Source: Neocallimastix lanati (nom. inval.)
Lineage: Eukaryota; Neocallimastigomycota; Neocallimastigomycetes; Neocallimastigales; Neocallimastigaceae
Length of the DNA: 64,000 nt
NCBI GenBank assembly: GCA_016946835.1
Contig: JACVTC010000009.1
Span: 1,632,501 to 1,696,500 of the forward strand
Direction of reading: 5' to 3'
The translations under genes and the position numbers were made by a program. Below the pieces are notes generated by a model. That model searched no databases, was not told the origin of the DNA, and saw nothing but the letters and a program-made list of their open reading frames with translations. Positions 52,235 through 64,000 of the stretch are shown piece after piece; the stretch's first letter is position 1, and every line of letters begins with the position of its first letter.

Positions 52235-53040
52235 ATATAAAGAATTCCATCTAAAAGATGCAAGAGCATTATATTTTAAAAATCTAATGCTCAAAAGATT
52301 GATTTCCTTCGCCACAACAGGGGCAAGTCTTGGGACAACCTTCCGAAACTCTACCCATTCTAATAGCAATAGTTGTATTGTATTTATAACAACAGCGTAA
52401 ACGTATAATCTACGGAAACCCTAAGTTGAATTGGGGATATTTTAAGTTAAGCGTAAAAATAGCTTTATTATTGGAGAACTTGTTACTATCGTAGCTTTGA
52501 CCTTTAATACCTTGAAATTTGGAAACTGCTTTCCCGTAACGTTCTAAAATATCGTCATATTTTACACATTTATATTTTTTGATTTTTTTGTACAAAGTTC
52601 TAGATTCTTTAGTGTAGGAATAATAAGGCATTTTGGGAATAGATATAATAAGATCCTTTATAATACAGTTAGATTTATTCCATTTTGAAAAAAGATTTAA
52701 TTTGTAAGGCTGCCCAGATACCAACAATAGGAGGGATGCTTAGATCTCGAGATAAAGCATAAGTACTCATAGTAGAATTATGTCTAATATAGTCGTTGTT
52801 TTCTGAATTTGATTTACCATTTTTAGAGAAGAAATTGATACACCAAAATAGACCAGTATTAATTAATGCTTGAATTCTAGCCGTTCTAGATTTGTTTGAA
52901 CCAAGTAGAGGAGAATAATAAATAACTTTACTAATAACAAAGGATTGAAGAACTTTTTTCTTGTATACAATAGGAATAAGTTTATTTGAAAAGAAACGTG
53001 TAAATGAAAGAAAGGATTTTCTAACTTTAATAAGAGATCT
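52235..53040 (-). pseudogene. Inverted central segment of the LINE
   Basis: The minus strand reads LIKVRKSFLSFTRFFSNK, IPIVYKKKVLQSFVISKV, then YSPLLGSNKSRTARIQALIN, STYALSRDLSIPPIVGIWAA, and finally TCPCCGEGNQSFEH. This is the region that should lie between the RT core and the C-terminal extension, flipped in place. It includes open frames at 52410-52727 and 52187-52369, neither functional. Confidence 0.75.
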
Positions 53041-53748
53041 CTATGTTTTATTCATTAGGAAGATTAGAGCGTTTAATCCTCCTTTTTCCGATGACTCTAT
53101 TTCTGATTTTGAAGATTATACATCAATCATTAATATATACCTATTCCTTCTTGGTGGAACTTTAGCATTAAATGAGCTACATTTCGATAGAGAGGAAAAG
53201 AGATCAATTAAATGAACTACTTTTCTTTCACAGGTTTATCTGAGTCACCTGTTCCAAAAAAAATTATGGGCTTGGCTTGGCGGAATTCTTAACTAGGGCA
53301 ATACCTATCGTAAGTAGTTTGTTTGAACTATTATTTGATAGGTATTCCAAAAAATATCAAACTTAAAATACCAAGAGCGTCGACGTCGTACGTACTGATA
53401 AGGAGCATAATAATAAATACAGGATCATCATCTATTTCCACGAAGAGTGAATCTCGCCTTAAGTAATTCAATAAATAATGAATCCCCGGGAGAGAGTTTA
53501 GTGGACACCACACTATTTGATTTTAAAGATGTTACTTCTAGGTTTTATTATTTTTTTTTATTTGTTAGTACGACTTGCCGAAATACATAGTATTTTTGAA
53601 ACTTTTTTATTTTTATTTTTTTTTTTTTTTTAACTTTTATTTTTATTTTTATTTTCAAATGTACTTTTTACCTATATATATATATATATATATGTTTTTT
53701 ATATTGAAATTAATAAAATTATGGAAGCGTATTATTCTCTTCCCTGTC

Positions 53749-53750
<2 letters not shown>

Positions 53751-53787
<37 letters not shown>
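53751..53787 (+). other. LINE poly(A) tail
   Basis: About 37 A residues after TATTCTCTTCCCTGTCC. Comparable to TTATTCTCTTAGTTT plus A run at 7150-7207, so the 3' end of the LINE is conserved between copies. Confidence 0.8.
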
Positions 53788-53789
<2 letters not shown>

Positions 53790-53790
<1 letters not shown>

Positions 53791-53905
53791 CATAGTAGTA
53801 TAAATAATGTAATTGAGTATATATTTAATTAAGAAAAACTCATAATAAGAAATATAATAAATCATAAATAAATAAAGATTAAGTTCGGGCACATTATTAA
53901 AAGGT
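53790..53905. repeat. LTR-like repeat, left copy (second part)
   Basis: Matches 61330-61450: AGTATAAATAATGTAAT, AAGAAATATAATA and GGGCACATTATTAAAA are shared in order. Continues the repeat begun at 51453-51535 after the LINE. Confidence 0.7.
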
Positions 53906-55253
53906 TAAGAGTCTCTCAACAACTCCATAGGAATCTAAGTAAAATAGTTTTATGAAAATTGAATTGGTAAATTACAAGAGAGATTCTAAGCTAGTTAAAA
54001 CTGAAAGAATAGTTTATCCATGTTTCATAAAAATAATTAAAAGGAAATATTTATACTCATTAAATGCTAAATGCATTTCAAATGATATAAACAAATAAAC
54101 AAAACAAATAGATAAACAAAGAATAAATATAAACAGTAATTAGTGTAAAGAAAGTACTTTTCTTGATTTAAATTTTTTTTTATAACAACATAAATAAGTG
54201 AACAGATAAAGGTTAATAATATAAAATGATTTAGAAAAATGCATATATTAACTAATACACTGTAAAATAAATAGATAAAAATTCAAATACTTTAAATATT
54301 TCAAATAAAAAGTAATCAAAACAAAACCAAATAAAAATTAAATAAAATAAAATATAAAAATGAATATTATTGAAAATAAAAATTATTAAATATTACTAAT
54401 ATAAATAAATTTCAAGAATCCTAAGTGATGGAACTTAAAATTAAATATAATCCATAAAAAAAAAATTTTAAACCAAAAAAAAAAAAAAAAAAATCGTTAA
54501 AAATAAATTAAATATATATATTTATAAATTTAAATGAATTTAAGAAATACATATTTATCTTGTGAAACATTAAAATAATAATATAAAATAAATAAATAAA
54601 TAAATAAATAAATAAATATATGTTAATTAAAATTGTATTTATTTTAATATGAAAAATCACAAAATAATTACTGAAGTCATATATGGAATTTCGGTTAACT
54701 GTCTTATCACATAAATAAAATATCTTACGACGTAGTATAATGCAATATATTCATACATATATTTATATAACAAATATATATATATAATACTTAAAAATAA
54801 GTATAGAAATAATACAGAAATAAATAAAAAATAATAATTAATAAATAATAATGAATAAGCAATTTTAATAAAATTAAATAAAAATTCATAGAAATAAAAC
54901 ATAAAAATATAAATAAAATATAATAATAATAAAGTCATTCTAAATAATAATAATATCAGTATATAAGTTCTTTAATATATATAAGACCCTTAATATACAT
55001 AATAATATCGATATACAATATTATTCTAAATATTCTTATTATAAAGTATTAAATAAAATATACAGACCAAGCAATTATAAATAATCAGATATATATTAAG
55101 ATATAAAGTATATGAATTATGAATATATATAGATACATAGATATATTTATGTAGCTATGTAGATATATAAATAAACTAAGTTATTATGTAACTAATGTAA
55201 TCAATAATTAGTTGATAAATACCAATTAATTATAGTATATCATACACACACAC

Positions 55254-55284
<31 letters not shown>

Positions 55285-56556
55285 CAATTATAAATTAAAT
55301 ATTGAATATAATATTAAGTTGAAATGTCTAAATATAAATTAAACAGTATATTCTTATGATGATATATATAATGAGATCTTATTTAAATTATTAGCAGAAA
55401 TAGAAAAGTATAAAATAAAGTATCAAATTAGAGGTGTATATATTTAACCTGTTTAACCTGTACAATGAAAATTAGAATGCTTTAATGAAATAAAAATATC
55501 GGATCTATATGAATTTGAAAGGTTAAAAGAGGAATATAAATTATATATTTACCAATATAGATACCAATAATAATGTGATTACAATAATAATAAAAAAATT
55601 ATAATTAAATAAGAAAATAGTAGTTTTATGTTAAATACGCTCAAATAATATTAAATAAAAGTTTAAATCCTTTTATTTATCAAATAATTCAAAAGAATAA
55701 AAAGAGTCTGGATACAAAGTTTAACTATTTTGTTTTCTTAGACGCTATTTAGTTTAACTATTTAGAGAAAGAATATAAATAAAATATTCATGAGAGGACA
55801 GATTATGAGGTTTGTGTTTATCCTCACATCTAAGGAAACATAGTTATTGCTTAGCTATAAAAATCATAGTTTTTAATATAAATAAATAATATTTGGATTG
55901 TTTTATTAACTACATAAAAGTTACGTTAATTAAAATAAAATAAACGATAACATATGATTATAAAATCAAATATATATAGAAGGATATTAATTATCTAGGG
56001 TTTAGGCATGAGAGAGTATTTCATATTTTAGTTCTATAAATATTGAGCAAAGATGATACTTCATACTCCATGGTAATTAGTAAATAGTTATTACTTATCT
56101 ACAAAGTGAAGTTCACGGTTATCTATAAATCGGAGTTATTACTAAAACTTTAAAGCATAAGTAGGGATGTCTGCCAGAGAAACAACAATATGTAATTATA
56201 AAATTATAAAGTTTTAGGATACTACCTGATTAACAATAAAGGTATAATTATGGTTTGTTATATATTATATATATATATATATTTAAATATATCAATTTTG
56301 AGTAATACATTATGAATAGAACTAGTAGTGATATGATTTAATATTATTAGTTAGTATATTATAAAGTTTTAAGTTCAGTAAGTTCAGTAGAATAATTAAA
56401 TATATTATAGAGATATATAATAAAAATTTAAGTTTAGTAATTTTAGTATAATAATGAAAAATAATATAAAATATATTAAAATATATATTATAAAATAAAA
56501 GTTTAATATTAGGGTAAAACGTAAATTATTTTACAAAGGAGGGAAAATATATTATA
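53906..56556. other. A-rich decayed region, probably inside an old retroelement
   Basis: No intact gene. At 55340-55570 two plus-strand stretches read like coding remnants (YSYDDIYNEILFKLLAEIEK and ISDLYEFERLKEEYKLYIY) broken by stops. I do not recognise the family. An AC/AT dinucleotide patch lies at 55241-55290. The region lies between LTR-like copies at 51.5/53.8 kb and 61.2 kb. Confidence 0.4.
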
Positions 56557-56905
56557 ATAATAATTTTAAGTTCGAAGTTGTTGAACCAACCAAATTATTT
56601 TGGGTTGACTAGTTAACCGAGTAATAGAAACAATAAATGAAATCTATAATTAGAACATATAAGTTTACATAAAGAAAAAACTTATACGAATATAAATAAA
56701 CAAATAATGGATAAAAGATTAAAGAAAAGTAAAATATATTTAAACAATTTTAAGTTTAACGCTATTTCAAGAAGTGAACAATAATATTGTTAAATTAATA
56801 TTAATATAAAATTGAAAATTAAAGCTACTGTATAAAGTTGGTAGATAAAATTCATATTAAAATTATCAATAATGTATAATTATATAAAACAATTAGAAAA
56901 TGCAA
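56557..56905. repeat. Left copy of a ~350-bp direct repeat
   Basis: Starts near GTTGTTGAACCAACCAAATT, includes TTTTGGGTTGAC, AAACTTATACGAATATAAAT and CGCTATTTCAAGAAGTGAAC, and recurs at 59495-59870 with scattered differences. The TGTTG-type end resembles an LTR terminus. Confidence 0.7.
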
Positions 56906-56929
56906 TAAGTTTATTATATATATATAAAT

Positions 56930-59150
56930 ATATTTTATTATTTGTGGTATTAAAAATTGTATAAGCATTGGGATTAAATTCATTATATTCTAAGAAAATA
57001 CCTAATAATGATGTTCCTTTGGAATTTTCTTCGTAAATGTTTTGGAATAAGAAAGAACACTTAACAACCAAAGACTCTAAATTTCTGATAATCAACTTCT
57101 TCGTTATATAATTCTTGATATGATATCTTGTTTGAATTTCTTTGATGCAGTAAACGATTATGTTTATAGTTTGTTGTTCTCACAGCATCTTTCTAGAATT
57201 TGTGATGTAATTTTCTATCCTTTAACATAGCGGTAACATTATATATAAGAGTTCCTTGTTCTCTTTCGGCTCTTCCGTTTTGTTGAGGATTGTATGGTAG
57301 TATAGTCGTAATAGAGTCAAAAAAATATTTGTTACCATATATTGATGTATCAGGTACCGATACAGTGTCCATGTGTATTAGTTAGAATGGTCTTCTGGTA
57401 TGAATTATTTTTCATTTTATAAGAGTATATTTTGCATGGATTTTTGATATTCAATTTCTCTATTTTATTTTTAATTAAATCAATATTATAATGACCCATG
57501 CACCAATGCCAGGTTTCCAATATCTTCACTCAGCATGGCTTTTACAATGCTACTGAATTCTATTTTTTTCTTTACATTATTATATTTTAGTTTGTTTTTA
57601 AATGTCCATACTTTATAAATTTTTGTTTTATTTGATTTTGTTGTGAATATTTTATTTTTATTTTCGTCGTATACTGATACTAAATTTTTATTATTATAGT
57701 TATAAAATATTACTTTATATTTATCCTCATATAAATTCTTGATTGACATTAAATTTCTTTTGAATTCAGGTACATACAATACATTACGTAGAATAATTTT
57801 CTTTTTATTAATGTATTCCATGAATGTTCCTCTATGTGTAGTGCCTCCATCAGCAAATTGGATTGTTTCATTACGGTCACTGACATCTATAAGTCCATCT
57901 ATGTTATTGGTCATATGATATGTCGTACCAGAATCCAAAGTCCAACATACTATATCCTTGCATTTTTATTTGTTCTGTTATTAGTTACATAGTAACATTT
58001 GCGTCCTGATAATATAATGTTGTTTCTTCCTTTGTTTACATTTTTGCTTATATCATTATATTCATCACTTTTATTTTTATCTGTGCTATTATTATTATTT
58101 TCATTAATATTATTATTAGTATTATATCAGTAATTTTATCTCTATTCATCTTGTTATTCTTAATTTTGTTTATTGTTTGGCCTCCCTTGATCTTTGATCA
58201 TTGCTAAGTTACCAGACTCACCTTATTCTTCTGAATTATAATTATCCGTAAAGAAGGAATCATCAAAGTTATAAAAGGTTTTGTCTTTTACTTGAATATT
58301 ATCTGCTTTATTTTTATTTTTGATTTTGTTCGTTGGATTGAAGTTACAGTATTTGGCAATATGACCGGTTTTCTAGATATAAAGCATCTTTTTTTTCTCT
58401 TCTTTTGTTTGTTTTTCTTTTAAAATTTCATTGTTTATTATATTTTATTTGAGAATTATAGGTAACATAATTTTTTTATTTTTTATTGTTTTGCTCTTTA
58501 ATTCTTTGAAATATATCAAGTGAGGAATGGTAGATTTTAAATGTTCCACCGTTGCATTCCATTTCCCATGGTAAATGATCATATTTGATTCAATAATTAA
58601 ATCATCTGGAAGCGTAGCATACAAGTAATTGTATTTTTTCTCATCCGAGACTTTATATTTTAAATCTCTCAATTCATCCAATATTATTTCGAGCTCTGAT
58701 ATAAATAGACATATATCTTCTTCTTAAGAATATCTCATACACTCCAATTTGTCCTTGAGCTCTGATATTCTTCTTTCATCACTTTTAGTGTTCATGCTTT
58801 CGATAAGATTCATTATTTTGATAAGCACTAAGTGATTGAAAATTTATTTTAACTTTTATATCATCTGATATACTATTATGAAGATAATATTTGGCTGTAA
58901 TATCAGCTCTTACCATATCTTCAGTAACACTTATGTCATTATATAAATTTTCTCTTCTCTTGACTTTTTTGTGTTTAGAAATATCTTCTTTTTTTATTTT
59001 GCTTTTATCTATATATTTTATTTTTTCTTCATAAATATAATCATCAACTCCATTTATAGATAAAAGTAAATCAATTTCTTGTAACCACAGCTTATAATTT
59101 TCTTTGGTTAATAAATCCTTAGTTGCGACTCTCTCTATGCCGTCAACCAT
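56930..59150 (-). pseudogene. Copia gag-protease-integrase pseudogene
   Basis: Read on the minus strand: gag at 59150-58785 (starts MVDGIERVATKDLLTKENYK) and 58681-58445; a CCHC zinc knuckle near 58370-58330 with one Cys lost (KTGHIAKYCNF); an aspartic protease at 57938-57486 (LDSGTTYHMTNN, then LYVPEFKRNLMSI); the GAG-pre-integrase end (GNLALVHG); then integrase core remnants near 57300-57000 (YNPQQNGRAEREQGTL, FRVFGC, LLGIFLEY). RT and RNase H are absent, the element being cut off at the direct repeat at 56905. Several frames are joined only by ignoring stops. Confidence 0.82.
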
Positions 59151-59199
59151 TTTGTTATATACATAAATTAATTATTTATTATTCAATGCTTTCTAATTT

Positions 59200-59470
59200 A
59201 TATTTTGTTTGCTCTTGAGTCACTGCAACTCTTAATCTTTTAATCTTTTAATCTTTAATTTTTTATTTATTTTAATTTTATTAATTAAAGATGCCCATTT
59301 TATGAAAGGTACATGAATTTTAAGTTTTATACTCTAAGCCAATACATTATGTATATAATGTTATGTACATTATAAGCAAGTCACGTCACTAATTTATTAC
59401 ATATTCTGAGACATCAACTAAATAATAATCTAATCATAAAAAATATTAAATTTTAATATAATAAACTTTA
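59200..59470 (-). repeat. 5' LTR and leader of the minus-strand Copia
   Basis: The minus strand shows TTGGCTTAGAGTATAAAACT, AATTCATGTA, AAATGGGCATCTTTAATTAA and AAAGATTAAAAGATT just before the gag ATG, matching the LTR and leader at 49235-49560. Boundaries are approximate. Confidence 0.6.
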
Positions 59471-59494
59471 TTTTTGACATATATAATATAATAA

Positions 59495-59870
59495 TAATTT
59501 TAGGTTTGAAGTTGTTAAACCAACCAAATTATTTTGGGTTGACGAGTCAATCGAATTATGAATTATAGAAGCAGTAAATAAAATCTATAAGAGAAACATA
59601 TAAGTTTACATAAAGAAAAACTTATACGAATATAAATAAACAAATAATAGATAAAAGATAAAAGAAAAGTAAAATATATTTAAACAATTTTGAGTTGAAC
59701 GCTATTTCAAGAAGTGAACGATAACATTGTTAAATTAATATTAATATGAAATTGAAAATTAAAGATACTATATAATATATAAAGTTGTTAAATAAAATTC
59801 ATATTAAAATTATCAATAATGTATAATTATATAAAACAATTAGAAAATGAACTAAATTTATTATAAATAA
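59495..59870. repeat. Right copy of the ~350-bp direct repeat
   Basis: Partner of 56557-56905, same orientation. The two bracket the Copia remnant and its LTR. Confidence 0.7.
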
Positions 59871-60462
59871 ATATATAAATCTCAAGGATAAAATAAAGAT
59901 AAAATAGGTTTAATTCTACTACTGTCAAACAACAAATGATGAAGCAAATTAGGGGAGCATATAAAAGAATTATCATACACTAACGAATGCTAAGTTAAGA
60001 TATAAAAGGAGAGCATCAGATATGATTTAAATAAATTTAACCATTAAATGAAATAGAAATTATAAAGGTTAATAATCTCATAGCAATGCTAGAAGTATAC
60101 AATGAGAAGTAATCTAATAATTCAACAATTCAAGAAATAAGAAAAACAATAGTTACAAATTCAATTTATGGAATAATTAATAGTAGAGATATACCTTAAA
60201 TACAAAATAGTTTACTTGTAAATAGTCACTAAAGTCTTCTGAGAGAGTTCAGTATAAATTGAAATATTAGAATATTATTGGAGAGTTGTTTCAAATTAAA
60301 TAAAATGAAATGAGAGAAATTAAACGATAAAACAGACGTTTAATAACTAATGATGTTAATTTATTGATGATAAAGATTAAGAATAAAACATTATTAAGTA
60401 TTGAGAAAGTCATGATCATTTGATATATCAAGTTAAGCATTAGTTACGAAAGAAAAAATAAA

Positions 60463-60500
<38 letters not shown>

Positions 60501-61062
60501 TGTATTTAAAATATATATATATTATATATATAATTTATTGAAGAAAATATATATATAATATGTAAACCAGAATAATAAGAAAATTAAAACATCAATAAAA
60601 AAGATATAAATGAAATGAGAAATGAGAAGATGAGAGAAGAAATAAGTATAAATAAATTAAATGAAAGAAGATAAATAAAACTTCAAGTTAAAAATTAGAT
60701 ATGCTAAATTACGAAATTTAATTAATAAAATAAGCTATTAAAATTTTATATTAAGGATAGTTAAAGAAAAGAAAATAATTCTTGTCAATAATTTATGTTC
60801 AATAAACTTTAGAATTTATAAGAGAATTAGCAAACAAAAAATTTATTATCGGATTACGTTTAAAGAAATGAATAAATTTCGAAAATATCTAGTGATAAAA
60901 TTAGTTATACTTGATTAATATAAATACTTTGAATATATATTAGTTAAAAGGAAATAAGAATGAATATAATTATTAAAGAAGAATTTTTAAAATTGAGAAT
61001 GATCATATTTAAAGATTGTAGCATTGAATCAAAATTTTAAAGCAGATCTTTGACCGCAGTAA

Positions 61063-61097
<35 letters not shown>

Positions 61098-61179
61098 AAA
61101 ATTAAATTTTAAGGAGAGAGTTGAAAATAAAGTTTAATTTTGACTTAAATTAGTAAAACTTTTTTTATTTTATTTAATA
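59871..61179. other. A-rich decayed region with possible coding remnants
   Basis: At 60035-60230 the plus strand reads LNEIEIIKVNNLIAMLEVYN and QEIRKTIVTNSIYGIINS with few stops, perhaps a dead retroelement gene of unknown type. A-run at 60460-60495 and T-run at 61065-61096. Nothing intact. Confidence 0.4.
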
Positions 61180-61450
61180 ACTATATTCAAAGAGGTATAT
61201 ATCATAAATATAATATATGTAAATGATTAAGATATATTGTATATGTAATGTATGTAGAGAGCCAAATGACTAGGTGTTCTAGTATAATGGGTTAGGTTCT
61301 AAAATAATGGGTTAGATTCTAAAATAATGTATGACTGTTCATAATTAGTATAAATAATGTAATATAGTATATATTAAATTAAGAAGACTCTTACTAAGAA
61401 ATATAATATATCACAAATAAATACAAATTAAGTTTGGGCACATTATTAAA
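61180..61450. repeat. LTR-like repeat, right and uninterrupted copy
   Basis: Contains in one piece the sequences found split at 51453-51535 and 53790-53905. Includes about three copies of a 20-bp unit (GGTTCTAAAATAATGGGTTA) at 61274-61335 that the left copy lacks. With the left copy it may delimit a ~10-kb nested element. Confidence 0.6.
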
Positions 61451-62104
61451 AAAATAATTATTAATTTTATAATGTTTAAAAAAAAAATTTTTTTTATTAA
61501 TTAAATAATAGAAAGATGAAAATATAATTAAATGATCCATAACCATAATTGAATAATATTATTATAACTATTTTTTTTTTTTATTTGGATAAATTATTAT
61601 TATTATTATTATTATTATTGAAAATATTTAATAAGTCTATTTTTTTTTTATTTACTTTTTTTAAAATTTTTAAAATTTTAATTTTTTTTTTAATTTTTAT
61701 TATTTTTTATCGATTTTTTTTATTAATGACTAATAGAATTTTATTAATATATATATTTATATATACAAAAAAAAATACAAAAAAAAAAAAATAAAAACAA
61801 AATAAAAAAAGAATAAATATAACAAATAAAATAATAATAAAAATAATAATAATAAAACTACTCATATTAATATTTAATAAATTTTTTTTATTATTTTTTT
61901 TATTTGTTTTATCTTTATTGTATTATTCATTTCCATTTATAAAATTAATTTAAAATAATTTTACATATATAAATTAATTTAAATTTTTTTATATATATAG
62001 AAAGTTTAAATATTTAAAAAACTATAAAATCAAAGAAAAAATTTTTTTTTTTTTTATTTTTAAATTTTGTATCTATATCTAAATATTTATATATTTTAAG
62101 TATA

Positions 62105-62136
<32 letters not shown>

Positions 62137-64000
62137 AAAAAAAAGATGAATAATACTTTTTCATTTTTATTACAGAAAACAAAAAACAATTATTTTATTT
62201 TTAATATTTATAAAAAAGAAAAGAAAAGAAAAATTAAAAAATAAATAAATAAATAATTAAATCTAAATATAATTTTTAATTTAAATATAAAATTTTTATC
62301 TTTATATGTTATTATATGATAAAAAATATGAAACTAATGTATATATATTCAAATAATATTAAAGATTATGAAACTAGATATACATTTATTTAAATAATAA
62401 AAAAGATTATGAAACGTTCAAATAATATTATCTAAATTTAAATTTAAAATTTAAATCTTAAAAAAAAAAAAAAAAAATGAAAATGAAAATGAAAAACGAT
62501 GATAAAAAATAAAAAATAATAATAAAAAAAATGATAAAAATTTTGCTGTATAAAATAAAAATAAAATTATAAAATTATAAAATTATGTACAAATATGGTT
62601 ATATGAAAAAAAAACTTTTTTTATTTCAAATTAAATATTTGGTAAATTTTTAAATATATAAACATACCTACCATTTTAAATTTGATATTATTTTATTAAT
62701 TATTATTCTAAATTGTTATTAATTAATTATTTTGTTTTATAAAGGATAAATAAATAAATAATAAATAAATAATAATAATAGTTATAAATAAATAAATATT
62801 ATTATTATTAATATTAATAATAATATTAATAATAATATTAATAATAAAAATTATACATATATAAATTGTATATACTATCAATAAAAAAAAAAAAAAAAAG
62901 AAATTAAATTAAAAGTTCAAAGTTCATGTATAAAAAAAAATTAATTAAAATAAAATAAACTCATTTATGGGAAAAATTAGTAATTTATAGCAATTTATTA
63001 TTATTATTATTTTATAATTACTTTATTTACATCTTTAAATTATTTATTATTATATTATTATTATTATTGGCATATAGTTTTTACTTTCTATTTTTATTTC
63101 AATTAATATATTAGTATTAAATTATTAAATGACTATATTTTTTTAAAAGTTTTAAATTGAGTTTATTTGTACTAGAATATGTAATGGTAATAAATAGTAT
63201 TTTTGAAGTAATACATTATTTTATATATAAAAAAAATTATAGTAATAGTTTACTACTAGTAATTAATAAATATTAATTTAATTATTTTTTTTTCCATTTT
63301 TATTTTTATTTTTCATTTTTTTTATGTAATAGTTTAAATATTCTAAATATTCCTATAACATATAGATTAATTATTTAGTAATGAAAATTTAAGCTTTTTT
63401 TTTTTTTTTTTTTTTTTAAAAAAAAAAGTACTAATCTGAGCAATATTAACTAACAATCTATTATTTAAAATTTATCTTTTATTAGATTTTTTTAAATTTT
63501 TTTTTTTTTAAATTTTTAAAAAACTTTTTTTTTTTTAAAAAAAATAAAAAATTAAATATATTGAAATAAGTAACCGATGGGCAAGGAGGCTTTTCTGAAA
63601 TATTGAAATGATTCATTAGAAAAGCAAAAAAAAAAAAAAAAAAAAAAAAAATGCTATTAAATTACAATTAAAATTATTATTATTTATATATAATTTATAT
63701 TTTAGTTTCAATTCATACAATATTATAATATATATATATTTTTTCATTTTAATATTTTTAACAGAATATTTTAATTTACAATTGGAAAACCATTAAAATA
63801 ATTTAATATATATTTTATATTTTTAATAAATATGAATAATCATATTTTTCTTTATTATTATTATTATTTTATTTTTAATTTATTTCTAATCTGGAAAAAT
63901 AAAAAAATTTTTTATATAATTAAAATCTTATATTAATTATTATTTTTTTTTAATTTCTTTTTATTTTTTTAATTATTTTTAAAAATTTTTAATAATTTTA
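61451..64000. other. A/T-rich region, no recognised gene
   Basis: A/T runs and ATT, TAA and TA microsatellites. The only unusual patch is at 63572-63625, where a less A/T-rich stretch folds into an 8-bp stem (63589-63596 with 63618-63625) followed by an A run. Confidence 0.5.

Larger units (their letters stand above)
51540..53787 (+). mobile_element. LINE retrotransposon with internal inversion, poly(A)-tailed
   Basis: Three consecutive blocks. 51727-52225 (+) is the RT core with RGVRQGCPLSPILFNLFIND and LFADDVVLIAP. 52235-53040 is in reverse orientation and, read on the minus strand, carries VISKVIYYSPLLGSNKSRT and the C-terminal knuckle CPCCGEGNQSFEH. 53041-53560 (+) is the C-terminal extension (NIYLFLLGGT, LTRAIPIVSSLFELLFDRY). 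A poly(A) run ends at 53787. All blocks carry stops or frameshifts. The poly(A) tail abuts the resumed LTR-like repeat, so the LINE inserted into that repeat. The first ~180 bases hold a GCATTTCGAAAA tip resembling the MULE TIR. Confidence 0.75.

Noticed and set aside
54657-54938. Minus-strand 93-codon hydrophobic frame
   Set aside because: Tyr/Phe/Ile-rich translation of A/T-rich DNA with no motif or start context.

Overview
The window is nuclear DNA of an anaerobic gut fungus (Neocallimastigomycota) or a very close relative. The grounds are the extreme A+T content with long A/T runs and microsatellites, GT..AG introns, a Cys-patterned secreted protein of the type seen in fungal scaffoldins, a fungal heat shock factor, and many decayed eukaryotic transposons. 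No database search was possible, so the assignment is inference.

Three real protein genes are supported. (1) At 1140-4031 (+) is a secreted, C-terminally anchored, Cys-patterned scaffoldin-like protein with one small 5' intron. (2) At 10097-14296 (-) is a four-exon heat shock transcription factor with an intact DNA-binding domain split by two introns, a coiled coil and a very long Asn/Thr/Ser-rich tail. (3) At 28654-48036 (-) is one uninterrupted 6460-residue reading frame: a kinase-like N-terminus, a (TTND)n low-complexity linker, six dynein/midasin-type AAA+ modules, a ~2400-residue linker, and three C-terminal VWA domains with a Rossmann-like segment between the last two. This is the most unusual object in the window.

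The rest is transposon debris and A/T-rich spacer. 5.0-9.0 kb holds several 5'-truncated LINE copies on both strands. 20.1-26.9 kb holds a short M13-peptidase pseudogene, a tRNA-headed poly(A) SINE family, and a Mutator-like (MULE) element with TIR-sharing short derivatives, one of which splits a SINE copy. A Copia reverse transcriptase fragment sits at 25.3 kb. 48.5-61.5 kb is a nested retrotransposon zone: a (ATTTT)n array, a decayed Copia element with two LTRs, a LINE with an internal ~0.8-kb inversion inserted into an LTR-like repeat, and an opposite-strand Copia gag-protease-integrase remnant between two ~350-bp direct repeats.

The genes do not form an operon or obvious pathway. The scaffoldin-like protein belongs to extracellular plant-cell-wall degradation, the HSF to nuclear stress transcription, and the giant AAA+/VWA protein is probably an intracellular mechanoenzyme of unknown job. 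Spacer regions at 1-1139, 9.1-10.1, 14.3-20.1, 26.9-28.6, 53.9-56.5, 59.9-61.2 and 61.5-64 kb show no gene I can support.
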